Assembly (NCBI RefSeq): GCF_013409045.1
Contig: NZ_JACCBT010000001.1
Span: forward strand, 7,666,669-7,730,668
Direction of reading: 5' to 3'
DNA length: 64,000 nt
DNA from: Actinomadura citrea
Lineage (GTDB): Bacteria > Actinomycetota > Actinomycetes > Streptosporangiales > Streptosporangiaceae
A program made the position numbers and the translations under genes. Of this stretch, positions 17,115 to 25,332 are shown one piece after another; positions within the stretch are counted from its first letter, which is position 1; each line of letters begins with the position of its first letter. The notes below the pieces were generated by a model. The model saw only the letters and a program-made list of their open reading frames with translations. It was not told where the DNA came from and ran no database searches.

Positions 17115-17927
17115 ATGAGTGGACTGCTGCTCGAGAACAAGAACGCCGTGATCTACGGAGGCGGGGGCGCCATCGGCGGCGCCGTCGCACGGGTGTTCGC
17201 CCGGGAAGGCGCGCGAGTCTTCATCGCCGGGCGGACGCAGGCGAAACTCGACGCCGTGGCACGTGACATCGCCGCCACGGGCGGAATGGTCGAGACCGCA
17301 CAGGTCGACGTTCTCGACCTGCAGGCGGTCGAGAAGCACGCCGATGCGATCGCCGCGACGGCCGGCGGCATCGACATCGCCCTGAACGCCGTGAGCGTCA
17401 TGCACGACCAGGGGACTTCGCTGGCGGACCTCTCGCTGGAGGAGTTCATGCGGCCGATCGACGGTTTCCTGCGGACGCTGTTCATCACGAGCAAGGCCGT
17501 GGCACGGCACATGGGCCGCGAGCGCCCCGGCGTCATCCTGACCCTCTCCGAGCCGGGCGCCAAACTGGCCGTGGGCGGCATTCTGGGGCACGGCGTGAGC
17601 TCGGCCGGCAAGGAGGCGTTCTCGCGGCTTCTGGCCGCGGAGCTGGCCCCCGGCAACATCCGGGTCATCGGCATCCGTCCGCACGCCGTCGTCGACGCGC
17701 CGGCAGCGGGTTCCTACACCAAAGACCTCTTCGAACGATCCGCGGCAGCGGCGGGGCAGTCGGTCCAGGACTTCCTGGAGGACGGAGGGATGGTGCAGGG
17801 GACGCTCCTGAAAAGGCTGCCCACACTTTCCGAGATCGCAGAGACGGCCGCGTTCCTGGCGTCAGATCGAGCCGGAGCCATGACCGGAACGATCGCCAAT
17901 CTGTCCGGCGGAGCACTCGTGGACTGA
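17115..17927 (+). CDS. Short-chain dehydrogenase/reductase-like protein lacking the catalytic Tyr
   Basis: This 270-residue SDR-fold protein has a nucleotide-binding motif AVIYGGGGAIGGAVARVF, followed by REGARVFIAGR. The region normally YSASK reads SSAGKEAFSRLLAAELAP, so the catalytic Tyr position holds Ser while the Lys remains. The C-terminal TGTIANLSGGALVD is typical of enoyl-ACP-reductase-like or 3-oxoacyl-reductase-like SDRs. Activity may be altered. It is probably transcribed with the VOC gene 58 bases downstream and controlled by HxlR. Confidence 0.82.
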   Translation: MSGLLLENKNAVIYGGGGAIGGAVARVFAREGARVFIAGRTQAKLDAVARDIAATGGMVETAQVDVLDLQAVEKHADAIAATAGGIDIALNAVSVMHDQGTSLADLSLEEFMRPIDGFLRTLFITSKAVARHMGRERPGVILTLSEPGAKLAVGGILGHGVSSAGKEAFSRLLAAELAPGNIRVIGIRPHAVVDAPAAGSYTKDLFERSAAAAGQSVQDFLEDGGMVQGTLLKRLPTLSEIAETAAFLASDRAGAMTGTIANLSGGALVD

Positions 17928-17985
17928 GTGTCGGTCCAGAGGTGCGAACGCAGCCGCAGGTACACCACCCATGAGGAGATTCGAC

Positions 17986-18336
17986 ATGACGACGCTGAAG
18001 CCCGGCAGCATGCTGCTCGGCACGACCCGTCCCGCCGAGCTGCGGGCCTGGTACATCAAGGCGCTGGCGCCGGAGTCCACCGGCGAGGGCGCGATCGACC
18101 TGGGCGGCTTCCTGCTCGTCATCGACGGGCGTGACGACGTTCGACCGCACAACGACGAACCAGGGCGCATGATCCTCAACTTCCACGTCGACGACTTCGA
18201 CGTCGTGGAGGCCCGGCTGGACGCGGCCGGCGCCGAGTGGATCTCGGTCGAGGACCGGGCGAAGGGCAGGTTCGGCACGTTCGCCGACCCCGACGGGAAC
18301 TACCTCCAGATCATCGAGTGGAAGAAGGACGCCTGA
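17986..18336 (+). CDS. VOC/glyoxalase superfamily protein
   Basis: This 116-residue protein has a single VOC domain: LGTTRPAELRAWYIKAL, MILNFHVDDFDVVEARLDAAG and GTFADPDGNYLQIIEW, the last giving the usual metal-ligand Glu near the C-terminus. The family covers glyoxalases, dioxygenases and resistance proteins. The GAGGAG within the upstream ATG codons (17971) serves as its ribosome-binding site, fixing the start at 17986. Confidence 0.85.
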   Translation: MTTLKPGSMLLGTTRPAELRAWYIKALAPESTGEGAIDLGGFLLVIDGRDDVRPHNDEPGRMILNFHVDDFDVVEARLDAAGAEWISVEDRAKGRFGTFADPDGNYLQIIEWKKDA

Positions 18337-18391
18337 GCATGTCGCTCCTCACCGGTACCCGGCTCAGGTCCGTCCGGCGGGGACGGCGGGG

Positions 18392-18458
18392 GCCTAAGGC
18401 GTCCTAGGCATGCCTAGATAAGGCGTCGTCCCGATGTTGGGGGTGGGGCCTTAGGGCG
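18392..18458. promoter_or_regulatory. Palindrome-rich region before a 36-residue gene
   Basis: The region contains the perfect 14-bp palindrome CTAGGCATGCCTAG (18404-18417), flanked by direct copies of AAGGCGTC, plus a GCCTAAGGC / GCCTTAGGGC pair at 18392 and 18448. It lies 50-120 bases upstream of the small gene at 18510. Probably an operator; the protein that binds is unknown. Confidence 0.4.
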
Positions 18459-18509
18459 AACCTTGTACATGTCGGGCCAAGAGGGACCGGCAGGAACAAG
18501 GAGAAGCGA

Positions 18510-18620
18510 ATGTTCAGCCAGGAGTTCATGAAGGTCGTCATCGAGGACCGCGTGCGGATGCTGCGGGCGGAGGGGAAGAACAGCCGTCGCGCCCGTATCG
18601 CGAAGGCGCTCAAGCGGTGA
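18510..18620 (+). CDS. Small basic protein of 36 residues
   Basis: The frame is ATG to TGA with an AAGGAG site eight bases upstream (caaggagaagcgaatg). The protein is helix-forming and basic: MFSQEFMKVVIEDRVRML, then RAEGKNSRRARIAKALKR. It is bounded by a palindromic upstream region and a strong terminator, so it looks like an independent transcription unit. No family recognised. The basic tail suggests nucleic-acid or membrane contact (inference). Confidence 0.6.
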   Translation: MFSQEFMKVVIEDRVRMLRAEGKNSRRARIAKALKR

Positions 18621-18646
18621 ACCCCGCAGCCTGCGTCCCAGCGGCC

Positions 18647-18674
18647 ACGCCCCCGTCGTCTCCGACGGGGGCGT
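18647..18674 (+). terminator. Terminator after the 36-residue gene
   Basis: A 12-bp perfect stem (18647-18658 with 18663-18674, acgcccccgtcg and its complement) has a tetraloop and is followed by a T-containing tail. It lies 26 bases after the stop. Confidence 0.75.
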
Positions 18675-18677
18675 TCC

Positions 18678-20270
18678 TCATTTCGGGGCGCCCGCGGGCG
18701 CGAGGGGGGCGCGGCCCCGGATCAGGTCGGCGGCGCGTTCGGCGATCGCGATGGTCGGGGCGTTGGTGTTGCCCCGAGGCACGGCCGGCATGACCGAGGC
18801 GTCCACCACGCGCAGGCCCTCGACGCCGCGGACGCGCAGTTCGGTGTCGCAGACGGAGCCGTCCGCGCCCATCGCGCAGGTGCTGGTGGGATGGAACAGC
18901 GTCGCGGCCTCGCGGCGGACGAAGTCGGCGATGGCCTCGTCGGAGTCGACCTGCTCACCGGGGGCCCACTCGCCGCCGATCAGGGACGCCAGCGGCCCGG
19001 AGGAGGCGATCTCGCGGGCCTGCCGGACGCCGGCGACCAGGATGTCCAGGTCGGCCTTCTCGGCGAGGTAGGCGGGGTCGATCAGCGGCTTGGCGTGGGG
19101 GCTGGCGGAGCGGAGGGTGAGCGTGCCGCGGCTCGCGATCGCCACCGCGGTGACCATGACCGACAGGAGGCGCTCGGACGAGTCGGTGAGCCCCTGGTCG
19201 ACGAACGGGTTCGGCAGGACGTGGTACTGCAGGTCGGGGGCGGGCAGGCCCTCCACCGTGCGGGCGAACCCTCCGGCCTCGGCGACGTTCGAGGCGTAGG
19301 GGCCGCGCGCCAGGGCCTGGTAGAGGGCGAAGGAGCGGGCGTTCGCCAGTTCCCAGAGGGCCTTGGTGCGGGGGGTGGCGAACATGACGTTCACGAACGG
19401 GTGGTCCTGGAGGCGCTGCCCCACCGGGGAGTCGACCAGGACGTCGATGCCGAGGGAGCGCAGGTGGTCGGCGGGGCCGACGCCCGAGAGCATGAGGAGC
19501 TGCGGGCTGTTCACCGCGCCGCCCGAAAGGATCACCTCGGCCTCGGCGCGGGCCGACATCGTCTCGCCGCGCGCCTCGTAGCGGACGCCGGTGGCGCGGC
19601 CGTCCTCGATCACGACGCGGGTGGCGAGGGCGTCGGTGACGACCGTCAGGTTCGGGCGGTACTCGATCGGGTGCAGGTAGCCGGCGGCGGTCGACCAGCG
19701 GCGGCCGCGCTTGTGGGTGACCTGGTAGAAGCCGACGCCGTCCTGGTCGGCGCCGTTGAAGTCGTGGTTGGCGGCGAGGCCGTACGCCTTGGCCGACTGC
19801 ACCCACGCGCGGGTGAGGGTGTGCTTGTAGCGCAGGTCCTCGACGCGCAGCGGGCCGCCGACGCCGTGGTAGGGACGCTCACCGCGCTGCTGGTCCTCGG
19901 CGCGGACGAAGTAGGGCAGCAGGTCCTCGTAGCCCCAGCCGTCGCATCCGTAGGAGTCGCGCCAGGTGTCGTAGTCGTACCGGGCCCCCCGGATGTAGAT
20001 CATCGCGTTGGTGGACGAACTGCCGCCGAGCGTGCGCCCGCGCGGCCAGTACACGCTGCGTCCGGCCGCGTGCTCCTGCGGGACGGTCGCGTAGTCCCAG
20101 TCGAACGGTCCCTTGATCAACGCGGCCACGGCGGCCGGGATGTGGATCTCGGGGGCGTCGTCGGGCGGGCCCGCCTCCAGCAGCAGGACCTTCACGGAGG
20201 GGTCCTCGGTCAGTCGGGCGGCCAGGACACAGCCCGCGCTGCCCGCTCCCACGATGATGTAGTCGTACAC
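18678..20270 (-). CDS. GMC-family FAD oxidoreductase (choline dehydrogenase-like)
   Basis: This 530-residue flavoprotein oxidises an alcohol with FAD. The FAD-binding YIIVGAGSAGCVLAARL is at residues 4-20. The GMC signature 1 region WPRGRTLGGSSSTNAMIYIRG is near residue 75-95, and signature 2 is GGAVNSPQLLMLSGVGP. The C-terminal active-site region is FHPTSTCAMG, then RVVDASVMPAVPRGNTNAPTIAIAE. The GTG start at 20270 has GGAGG upstream. There are no choline or betaine genes nearby, so the substrate is open. Confidence 0.9.
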   Translation of the reverse strand: MYDYIIVGAGSAGCVLAARLTEDPSVKVLLLEAGPPDDAPEIHIPAAVAALIKGPFDWDYATVPQEHAAGRSVYWPRGRTLGGSSSTNAMIYIRGARYDYDTWRDSYGCDGWGYEDLLPYFVRAEDQQRGERPYHGVGGPLRVEDLRYKHTLTRAWVQSAKAYGLAANHDFNGADQDGVGFYQVTHKRGRRWSTAAGYLHPIEYRPNLTVVTDALATRVVIEDGRATGVRYEARGETMSARAEAEVILSGGAVNSPQLLMLSGVGPADHLRSLGIDVLVDSPVGQRLQDHPFVNVMFATPRTKALWELANARSFALYQALARGPYASNVAEAGGFARTVEGLPAPDLQYHVLPNPFVDQGLTDSSERLLSVMVTAVAIASRGTLTLRSASPHAKPLIDPAYLAEKADLDILVAGVRQAREIASSGPLASLIGGEWAPGEQVDSDEAIADFVRREAATLFHPTSTCAMGADGSVCDTELRVRGVEGLRVVDASVMPAVPRGNTNAPTIAIAERAADLIRGRAPLAPAGAPK

Positions 20271-20341
20271 GGCGGCCTCCGGGGTCTTTCCGAAAACCCT
20301 ACCGAACGGGCTTCTGCCAGCGGCAGGGCTAGGCTGCCCCC

Positions 20342-20956
20342 ATGGCCAAGAACAGGGACAATCCCGTCGTGCTCTCCCGGATCTACACCCGCACGGGAGA
20401 CGACGGCACCACCGCGCTGGGCGACGCGTCCCGCACGTCCAAGACCGATCCGCGCCTCGCCGCGTACGCCGACGTGGAGGAGGCCAACGCCGCGATCGGC
20501 ACCGCGCTCGCGCTCGGGTCCCTGCCCGAGGCCCTGGTAGCGCTGCTGACCCGCATCCAGAACGACCTGTTCGACGTGGGCGCCGACCTGTGCGCGCCCG
20601 TCGTCCCCGACCCGCAGTACCCGCCGCTGCGCGTCGAGCCGGCCTACATCGAGCGGCTGGAGGAGGCCTGCGACGAGTACAACGCCGACCTTCCGACGCT
20701 GCGCAGCTTCATCCTGCCCGGCGGGACGCCCGGCGCCGCGCTCCTGCACGTCGCGCGGACGGTGACCCGCCGCGCCGAGCGGTCCGCCTGGGCCGCGATC
20801 GAGGCCCACGGCGACTCCGGCGCCACTCCCGAGGGCGGCGTGAACCTGCTGACGGCCACGTACCTCAACCGGCTGTCGGACCTGCTGTTCATCCTCTGCC
20901 GCGTCGCCAACGCCGAGCACGGCGACGTCCTCTGGAAGCCCGGCGGGGAGCGCTGA
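20342..20956 (+). CDS. PduO-type cob(I)alamin adenosyltransferase
   Basis: This 204-residue protein transfers the adenosyl group of ATP to cob(I)alamin, making coenzyme B12. It carries the N-terminal ATP-binding RIYTRTGDDGTTALGD, the helix DVEEANAAIGTAL, TRRAERSAWAA and the C-terminal TYLNRLSDLLFILCRVAN, all family signatures. It is a stand-alone copy, as in many actinomycetes. Its position near the ATP synthase genes is common in actinobacteria. Confidence 0.92.
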   Translation: MAKNRDNPVVLSRIYTRTGDDGTTALGDASRTSKTDPRLAAYADVEEANAAIGTALALGSLPEALVALLTRIQNDLFDVGADLCAPVVPDPQYPPLRVEPAYIERLEEACDEYNADLPTLRSFILPGGTPGAALLHVARTVTRRAERSAWAAIEAHGDSGATPEGGVNLLTATYLNRLSDLLFILCRVANAEHGDVLWKPGGER

Positions 20957-20963
20957 GGCACCG

Positions 20964-20989
20964 CGGGGGTGGGGCTAACCCCACCCCCG
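20964..20989. promoter_or_regulatory. GC-rich dyad: terminator of pduO gene and/or operator for DUF4097 gene
   Basis: An 11-bp stem (20964-20974 with 20979-20989) lies 8 bases after the adenosyltransferase stop and could end transcription. Its core GGTGGGGCTAACCCCACC (20968-20985) recurs exactly at 41623-41640 before the histidine kinase gene. An operator role for the downstream lipoprotein gene is therefore an alternative. Confidence 0.55.
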
Positions 20990-21075
20990 GATGACCGGCT
21001 CCCCTCCTGGCGGCGCCGCCACGCCTGGAGCAGGCTTGACCTGGACGGGCGCACGCCGACGACGGGGAGAGACCA

Positions 21076-22002
21076 GTGAGGACCCTGACAGCCACGGCCG
21101 CCGCGGCGGTGACGGCGGCGGCGCTGGCCGGCTGCGGCAACGTCGGCGTCGGCCGGCACCAGCAGGACCGCTCCTACGCCGCGCCCGCGGGCACCGCCGG
21201 GCTGAAGATCACAACGCACGGGGGCCGGGTCGAGGTCACCGCGTCCGACTCCCCCGGCATCAGGATCACCGAGCGGCTGCGCTGGTCGAACGACAAGAAC
21301 AAGCCGAAGGCGCGGCACGTCTCCGAGGGCTCCACCCTGGCGCTGTCGTCCTCGTGCGGCAGGAACGTGATGGGTTTCGCGACGTGCGGGGTCTCCTACC
21401 GCGTCCAGGTGCCGCGCAGCACTGCGGTGCAGATCGACAGCCAGGACGGGGCGATCGAGGCGTCCGGCCTCGCCGGGACGGTGCGGCTGCGCAGCGGCAG
21501 CGGCTCGGTCAGGGCGACGGATCTGCGGGCGGCGACGGTGTCGATCAGCGCCGACGACGGCTCGGTGCACGTCACGGGCCGCGCGGCCACCGCCGACCTG
21601 CGCAGCGGCAGCGGAGCCGTCACCGCGGAGAACCTCACCGCCGACCGGCTGAAGGCCCGCGCGTCCGACGGCCGCGTCGAGGTGAGCGGGCGGGTCGCCG
21701 TCGCCGACCTCGGCACCGGCAGCGGCTCGATCACCCTGGACGGGCTGGCCGCCGACCGGATCACCGTCCGGACCGACGACGGCGGCATCACGATGCGGCT
21801 GGACTCGCCGCCCGCGAACGTCCGGGCCCTCGCCGGCACCGGCTCGATCCGGCTGCGCCTCCCGACCGGGGAGAGCTACGCCATCACCATGTCCGCCGAG
21901 GGCGGCAAGCGGATCGACCCGGCCGTCCACCAGGACTCGCGGTCCGCGCGGCACATCGATCTCCGCACCCACGACGGCGGGATCACCGTGGCGCCGCACT
22001 AG
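21076..22002 (+). CDS. DUF4097 family beta-repeat lipoprotein
   Basis: This 308-residue protein has a lipoprotein signal peptide ending AALAGC. The mature part is a DUF4097/adhesin-like beta-solenoid built of short repeats: GRVEVTASDSPG, GSGSVRATDL, DDGSVHVTGRA, GSGAVTAENL, DGRVEVSGRVA, GSGSITLDGL and DDGGITM. Such proteins are often induced by envelope stress under two-component control. Here the upstream dyad matches one before the NarL-type kinase at 40 kb, hinting at a shared regulator (inference). Confidence 0.8.
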   Translation: MRTLTATAAAAVTAAALAGCGNVGVGRHQQDRSYAAPAGTAGLKITTHGGRVEVTASDSPGIRITERLRWSNDKNKPKARHVSEGSTLALSSSCGRNVMGFATCGVSYRVQVPRSTAVQIDSQDGAIEASGLAGTVRLRSGSGSVRATDLRAATVSISADDGSVHVTGRAATADLRSGSGAVTAENLTADRLKARASDGRVEVSGRVAVADLGTGSGSITLDGLAADRITVRTDDGGITMRLDSPPANVRALAGTGSIRLRLPTGESYAITMSAEGGKRIDPAVHQDSRSARHIDLRTHDGGITVAPH

Positions 22003-22086
22003 CGGTCACGCCGGACTTGACCTGCCCCGAGGTCTCCGGACGGTCATCCATGGTGCTCGCAGCCAGTAGCACGATGGAGACACACC

Positions 22087-22653
22087 ATGACCGACTCACC
22101 CGACGGCCTCGCCGAAGATCTCGCCGACCTGCGTGCGGTCGTCGAGATCCACGGCCATGGTCTCGCCAGGCACGCAGAGGTCATCAAGGGCCTTCGCGAT
22201 CGGCTCGGTTCGCCCGCTTCCATCGACGCCGAGGAGACCGCCGGCCGGCCGGATGACGAACGTCCGCTGATACCGACCTTCCTGCTGTACCTGGACGGCC
22301 CAGAGCACACCCTGGAACTCGAGACCATGGCGACGTGGGTCAACGTGCTCCTGGTCCCCGTCTACGTCAACCAGGTGAGCCCGCTCCGACCGTGGTGCTC
22401 ACGCTGGTGGGAACATCCCGAGGCGCTCGCTCGCCTCCACGCTCTCTGGATGGCCTGGCAGGGGCTCACCGACTCACCGTCCTGCGGGCACACCGGTCCC
22501 AGCATCTGGCACCGCGACCATCTCGACCCCGCGCTCGCCCGCCTCCGCGCCCCCGACGGCCCCTTCGCGGGGTGCATGCTCGATCCCGAGCGGCCCGCCC
22601 ACAACGCGGGCCCCTCCACCCCGGTCGAAGACTTCGGGTTCCCTCCCGCGTGA
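22087..22653 (+). CDS. DUF4913 domain protein
   Basis: This 188-residue protein has an N-terminal coiled-coil-like segment (LADLRAVVEIHGHGLARHAEVI). The DUF4913 core follows: WVNVLLVPVYVNQV, WCSRWWEHPEALARLHALWMAWQ and IWHRDHLDPALARLRAPDGPFAGC. DUF4913 is usually found on actinomycete plasmids and integrative elements. Here it stands alone between chromosomal genes, so it may be a relic of a past insertion. Function unknown. Confidence 0.8.
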   Translation: MTDSPDGLAEDLADLRAVVEIHGHGLARHAEVIKGLRDRLGSPASIDAEETAGRPDDERPLIPTFLLYLDGPEHTLELETMATWVNVLLVPVYVNQVSPLRPWCSRWWEHPEALARLHALWMAWQGLTDSPSCGHTGPSIWHRDHLDPALARLRAPDGPFAGCMLDPERPAHNAGPSTPVEDFGFPPA

Positions 22654-22678
22654 CGCCGAGCCGGCCGAACCCGCGCGG

Positions 22679-24223
22679 CTAGCGCAGCAGGTACGAGCCC
22701 TGCCACAGCGGGGCGTAGGACCGGTCCCGGACCGGGCCGACCCGGGCGCCGCCGTTCACCGCGACCGTCGTCCGGGCCAGGTGCTGCAGGACGTGCGCGA
22801 CACCGTCGGCGTTGCTGTCGAGCAGCTTGAGGTTGACGTTCTTCAGGCGGTCGCACCTCGCGTGGTAGCACGGGTCGTACGCCTTGCCCGCCCTGCCGCC
22901 GAACGCCTTGGCCTCGGCGGCCGTCTTCACTCCCTCGGCCCCGGTGTCCATCCCGCCCGCCGGGATGCCCCGCTCGACGAACGGCCCGTAGTCGGAGCGC
23001 CCGTTGAACTCGCTCGCGGTGACCGGCAGACGGCGGCCCTGGAAGTACTGCCGGAACATCCGCTCGATCGCCCCCGACCCGGCGGGCGCCCGCGTGCCCG
23101 CGCCGGTCGAGTGGTCGCCGTCGTAGACGCCCCGGGTGCCGTTCGGCGAACCGAGCATGTCGAGGTTCAGGTTCAGCGCGATCCGCTCCCGCTGGGCCGC
23201 GGGCAGCGATCGCAGGTACTGCTCCGACCCCTGCATCCCCTCCTCCTCGGCTCCCCACCAGGCGAAGCGCACCCGGTTGCGCAGGCCGTCCCGGCCGAGT
23301 TCCTTGATCTTGGCGGCGATGGCGAGCAGGGTGGCGGCGCCGGTGCCGTTGTCGTTGATCCCCGGGCCCGCCGGGACGCTGTCCAGATGCGCGCCGACGA
23401 CCACGACGTTGTCGGCCCGCCCCTGCCGGGTGTCGGCGATGACGTTGGACGACGTCCGTCTGCCGTGCACGGCGTCGGTCCTCACCCGCAGCTTCAGGCC
23501 GCCCTTGCGCGCGGCCTTCACCAGTGCGGCGCCCACCGCGTGCGTCGGGCCGACGACCGGGATCGCGGCCGGCCTGGACAGCGTCCCGTTCACCGGCCCC
23601 TTCTCCCCCGGCTTGTTGAAGATCACCACGGCGGAGGCGCCGGCCGCCCGCGCCCTGGCGGCCTTGGCCGCGAACGTGCAGGTGCCCCGCTGGACGAGCG
23701 CGATCGAGCCCTTCGCGAATCCCTTGAAGTCGGCGGCCTCGCAGCCGCTCGTCCCCTCGCCCTTGGCGGGGACGTCCACCGGCGCCGCCGGCGCCGTCAC
23801 ATCGCCGGAACCGGAGTAGGCGAGCGTGAGGAAGTCGGCCTCCCGCTTGTAGGACGCCTTGGACGGCGTCGTCCGCGCGAGCTTCGCCTGCGACCGCTCC
23901 TGCCAGTACGGGTAGGTGAACTTCAGCACCTTCGGCGAGAACCCGGCCTTCTTCAACCGTCCGGTGACGTACCGCACGGACACGTCGTAGCCGGCCCTCC
24001 CCGCCGCGCGGTTCCCGCCGTTGTAGTCGGCGATCTCCTGGAACGCGGACAGGTGCGGCTCGACGTCCTTCAACGTGACCAGCGCCGCGAGATCGGGCCG
24101 CGCCCGCGCGGCCCCGGCCGGCGGCAGGGCGGCGGGCAGGAACAGCGCGGGCAGCGCGACGGCCGTGCCGAAGAGGAGCCTGCGGGCGACGAACAGCCTG
24201 CGGCCGGTGAGGAGCATGCGCAC
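22679..24223 (-). CDS. Secreted M28-family aminopeptidase with PA domain
   Basis: This is an exported zinc peptidase of about 514 residues. The signal peptide (RRLLFGTAVALPALFLPAAL) is followed by an N-terminal domain, a PA insert (IALVQRGTCTFAAKAARARAAGASAVVIFN) and the M28 core. Zinc ligands and catalytic residues appear in GAHLDSVPAGPGINDNGTGA, AWWGAEEEGMQGSEQYL and LNLDMLGSPN, and in the C-terminal PCYHARCDRLKN. GTG 24223 is preferred because GGAG lies five bases upstream; ATG 24217 is the alternative. It probably releases N-terminal amino acids from peptides outside the cell. Confidence 0.9.
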   Translation of the reverse strand: MRMLLTGRRLFVARRLLFGTAVALPALFLPAALPPAGAARARPDLAALVTLKDVEPHLSAFQEIADYNGGNRAAGRAGYDVSVRYVTGRLKKAGFSPKVLKFTYPYWQERSQAKLARTTPSKASYKREADFLTLAYSGSGDVTAPAAPVDVPAKGEGTSGCEAADFKGFAKGSIALVQRGTCTFAAKAARARAAGASAVVIFNKPGEKGPVNGTLSRPAAIPVVGPTHAVGAALVKAARKGGLKLRVRTDAVHGRRTSSNVIADTRQGRADNVVVVGAHLDSVPAGPGINDNGTGAATLLAIAAKIKELGRDGLRNRVRFAWWGAEEEGMQGSEQYLRSLPAAQRERIALNLNLDMLGSPNGTRGVYDGDHSTGAGTRAPAGSGAIERMFRQYFQGRRLPVTASEFNGRSDYGPFVERGIPAGGMDTGAEGVKTAAEAKAFGGRAGKAYDPCYHARCDRLKNVNLKLLDSNADGVAHVLQHLARTTVAVNGGARVGPVRDRSYAPLWQGSYLLR

Positions 24224-24380
24224 GTGCACTCCAGCGGGCGGAGTAGGGAGCGGACCAGCGCGATCCTCACCCCGCGCCCCGCCCGCCTCAAGCAGCCGCG
24301 GCACGGTAAGGCCGTTTCGATACCGGGCTCTTACCAGCTCATTCCCGGCCGGGCCTCATTCCGGCCCGCCGGCCACACCC

Positions 24381-24845
24381 TCATTCCGGGGAGTGCAGGT
24401 CCACCGGGAAGCCGGGCGGGGCCGCCTCCAGCCACGCCAGGAACCCGGTCAGGGCCGCCGCGCCCATCGCCAGCTCCACCGCCAGGTCGCCGTTCCTGAC
24501 CTCGATGACGCTCACGTCCGGCAGCAGGCCCTCGGCCTCGTCCGGATCCGGGACGCGCCGGTTGGACACGACGAGGCCCCGGCGGTGGATGACCTGCCGG
24601 GGCCGTCTGCGGAAACCGAACACGCGGTGCCAGTGCAGGACATCGCCCTTGTAGCGGCCGATGCCGAGCCTCCACACTCCGGGGGCTCCGCCCTCCCGGG
24701 GCAGTTCGCGCAGGCTGCACTCCACGGTGCCGCCGCCGCGCGTGAACAGCCAGCGGCGCACCGCCATGGAGACGAACAGCAGCGCCGCCGCCAGAACGAG
24801 CGCGGCGAGCACCCCGCCGACGTCCAGTGCCAGGTGCTCGCCCAA
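24381..24845 (-). CDS. DUF2550 family membrane-anchored protein
   Basis: This 154-residue protein has one N-terminal membrane segment (VGGVLAALVLAAALLFVSM), then a cytosolic domain with RRWLFTRGGGTVECSLRE, GVWRLGIGRYKGDVLHWHRVFGF and VVSNRRVPDPDE. DUF2550 proteins lie directly downstream of atpC in most actinobacteria, as here (22-base gap). The function is unknown; a role linked to ATP synthase or the envelope is only suggested by context. Confidence 0.88.
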   Translation of the reverse strand: MGEHLALDVGGVLAALVLAAALLFVSMAVRRWLFTRGGGTVECSLRELPREGGAPGVWRLGIGRYKGDVLHWHRVFGFRRRPRQVIHRRGLVVSNRRVPDPDEAEGLLPDVSVIEVRNGDLAVELAMGAAALTGFLAWLEAAPPGFPVDLHSPE

Positions 24846-24867
24846 ATCCCCCGCCGTCCGCCCGAAC

Positions 24868-25254
24868 CTAGACCTCGACGCCCGCCGCGCGCAGCCGCGC
24901 CCTGGCGCGCCGCTCCGGCGTCGCGTCCTCGGCCTCGGCGGACAGGGCCTCGTCCAGCGCCCGCTTGGCGTCGTCGACGTCGATCTCTTCGTCCCGCTCG
25001 ACCTGCTCGGCCAGCACCGAGACCTCGTCGGCGGCGACGGAGAAGAACCCGCTGCCGACCGCCGCCAGGACCGGCGCGCCGCCGTCCGCGGGCTCGATCT
25101 TCACCACGCTGCCGTCGAGGAGGACGCCCAGCACCGGGGCGTGCCCCGGCAGGATACCGAGCGAGCCCTCAATGGTCTGCGCGACCACCATCTTGGCCTC
25201 GCCGGACCAGACCTCGCGCTCCGGCGAGACCAGCCCGACCTTCAGGGTTGCCAC
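24868..25254 (-). CDS. atpC: ATP synthase F1 epsilon subunit
   Basis: This 128-residue subunit of the central stalk couples rotation and can inhibit ATP hydrolysis. The N-terminal beta-sandwich includes VSPEREVWSGEAKMVVAQT and GSLGILPGHAPVLGVL; a short C-terminal helical pair follows (VERDEEIDVDDAKRALDEAL, ending ARARLRAAGVEV). It is the last subunit gene of the operon, separated from atpD by a large hairpin. Confidence 0.95.
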   Translation of the reverse strand: MATLKVGLVSPEREVWSGEAKMVVAQTIEGSLGILPGHAPVLGVLLDGSVVKIEPADGGAPVLAAVGSGFFSVAADEVSVLAEQVERDEEIDVDDAKRALDEALSAEAEDATPERRARARLRAAGVEV

Positions 25255-25282
25255 GTCATTCCCTCCGACTACTGGAGCGGAT

Positions 25283-25326
25283 CCGGCGGGCCGCCCCGGG
25301 CGCGAGGCCCGGGCGTGGCCCGCCGG
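25283..25326 (-). other. Strong intercistronic hairpin between atpD and atpC
   Basis: The outer arms ccggcgggcc (25283-25292) and ggcccgccgg (25317-25326) pair perfectly. The inner CCCGGGC / GCCCGGG (25295-25301 with 25307-25313) continue the stem to a short loop. It fills the atpD-atpC gap and could act as a partial terminator or RNA-processing and stability element that lowers epsilon expression relative to beta (inference). Confidence 0.55.
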
Positions 25327-25332
25327 AGCGGA

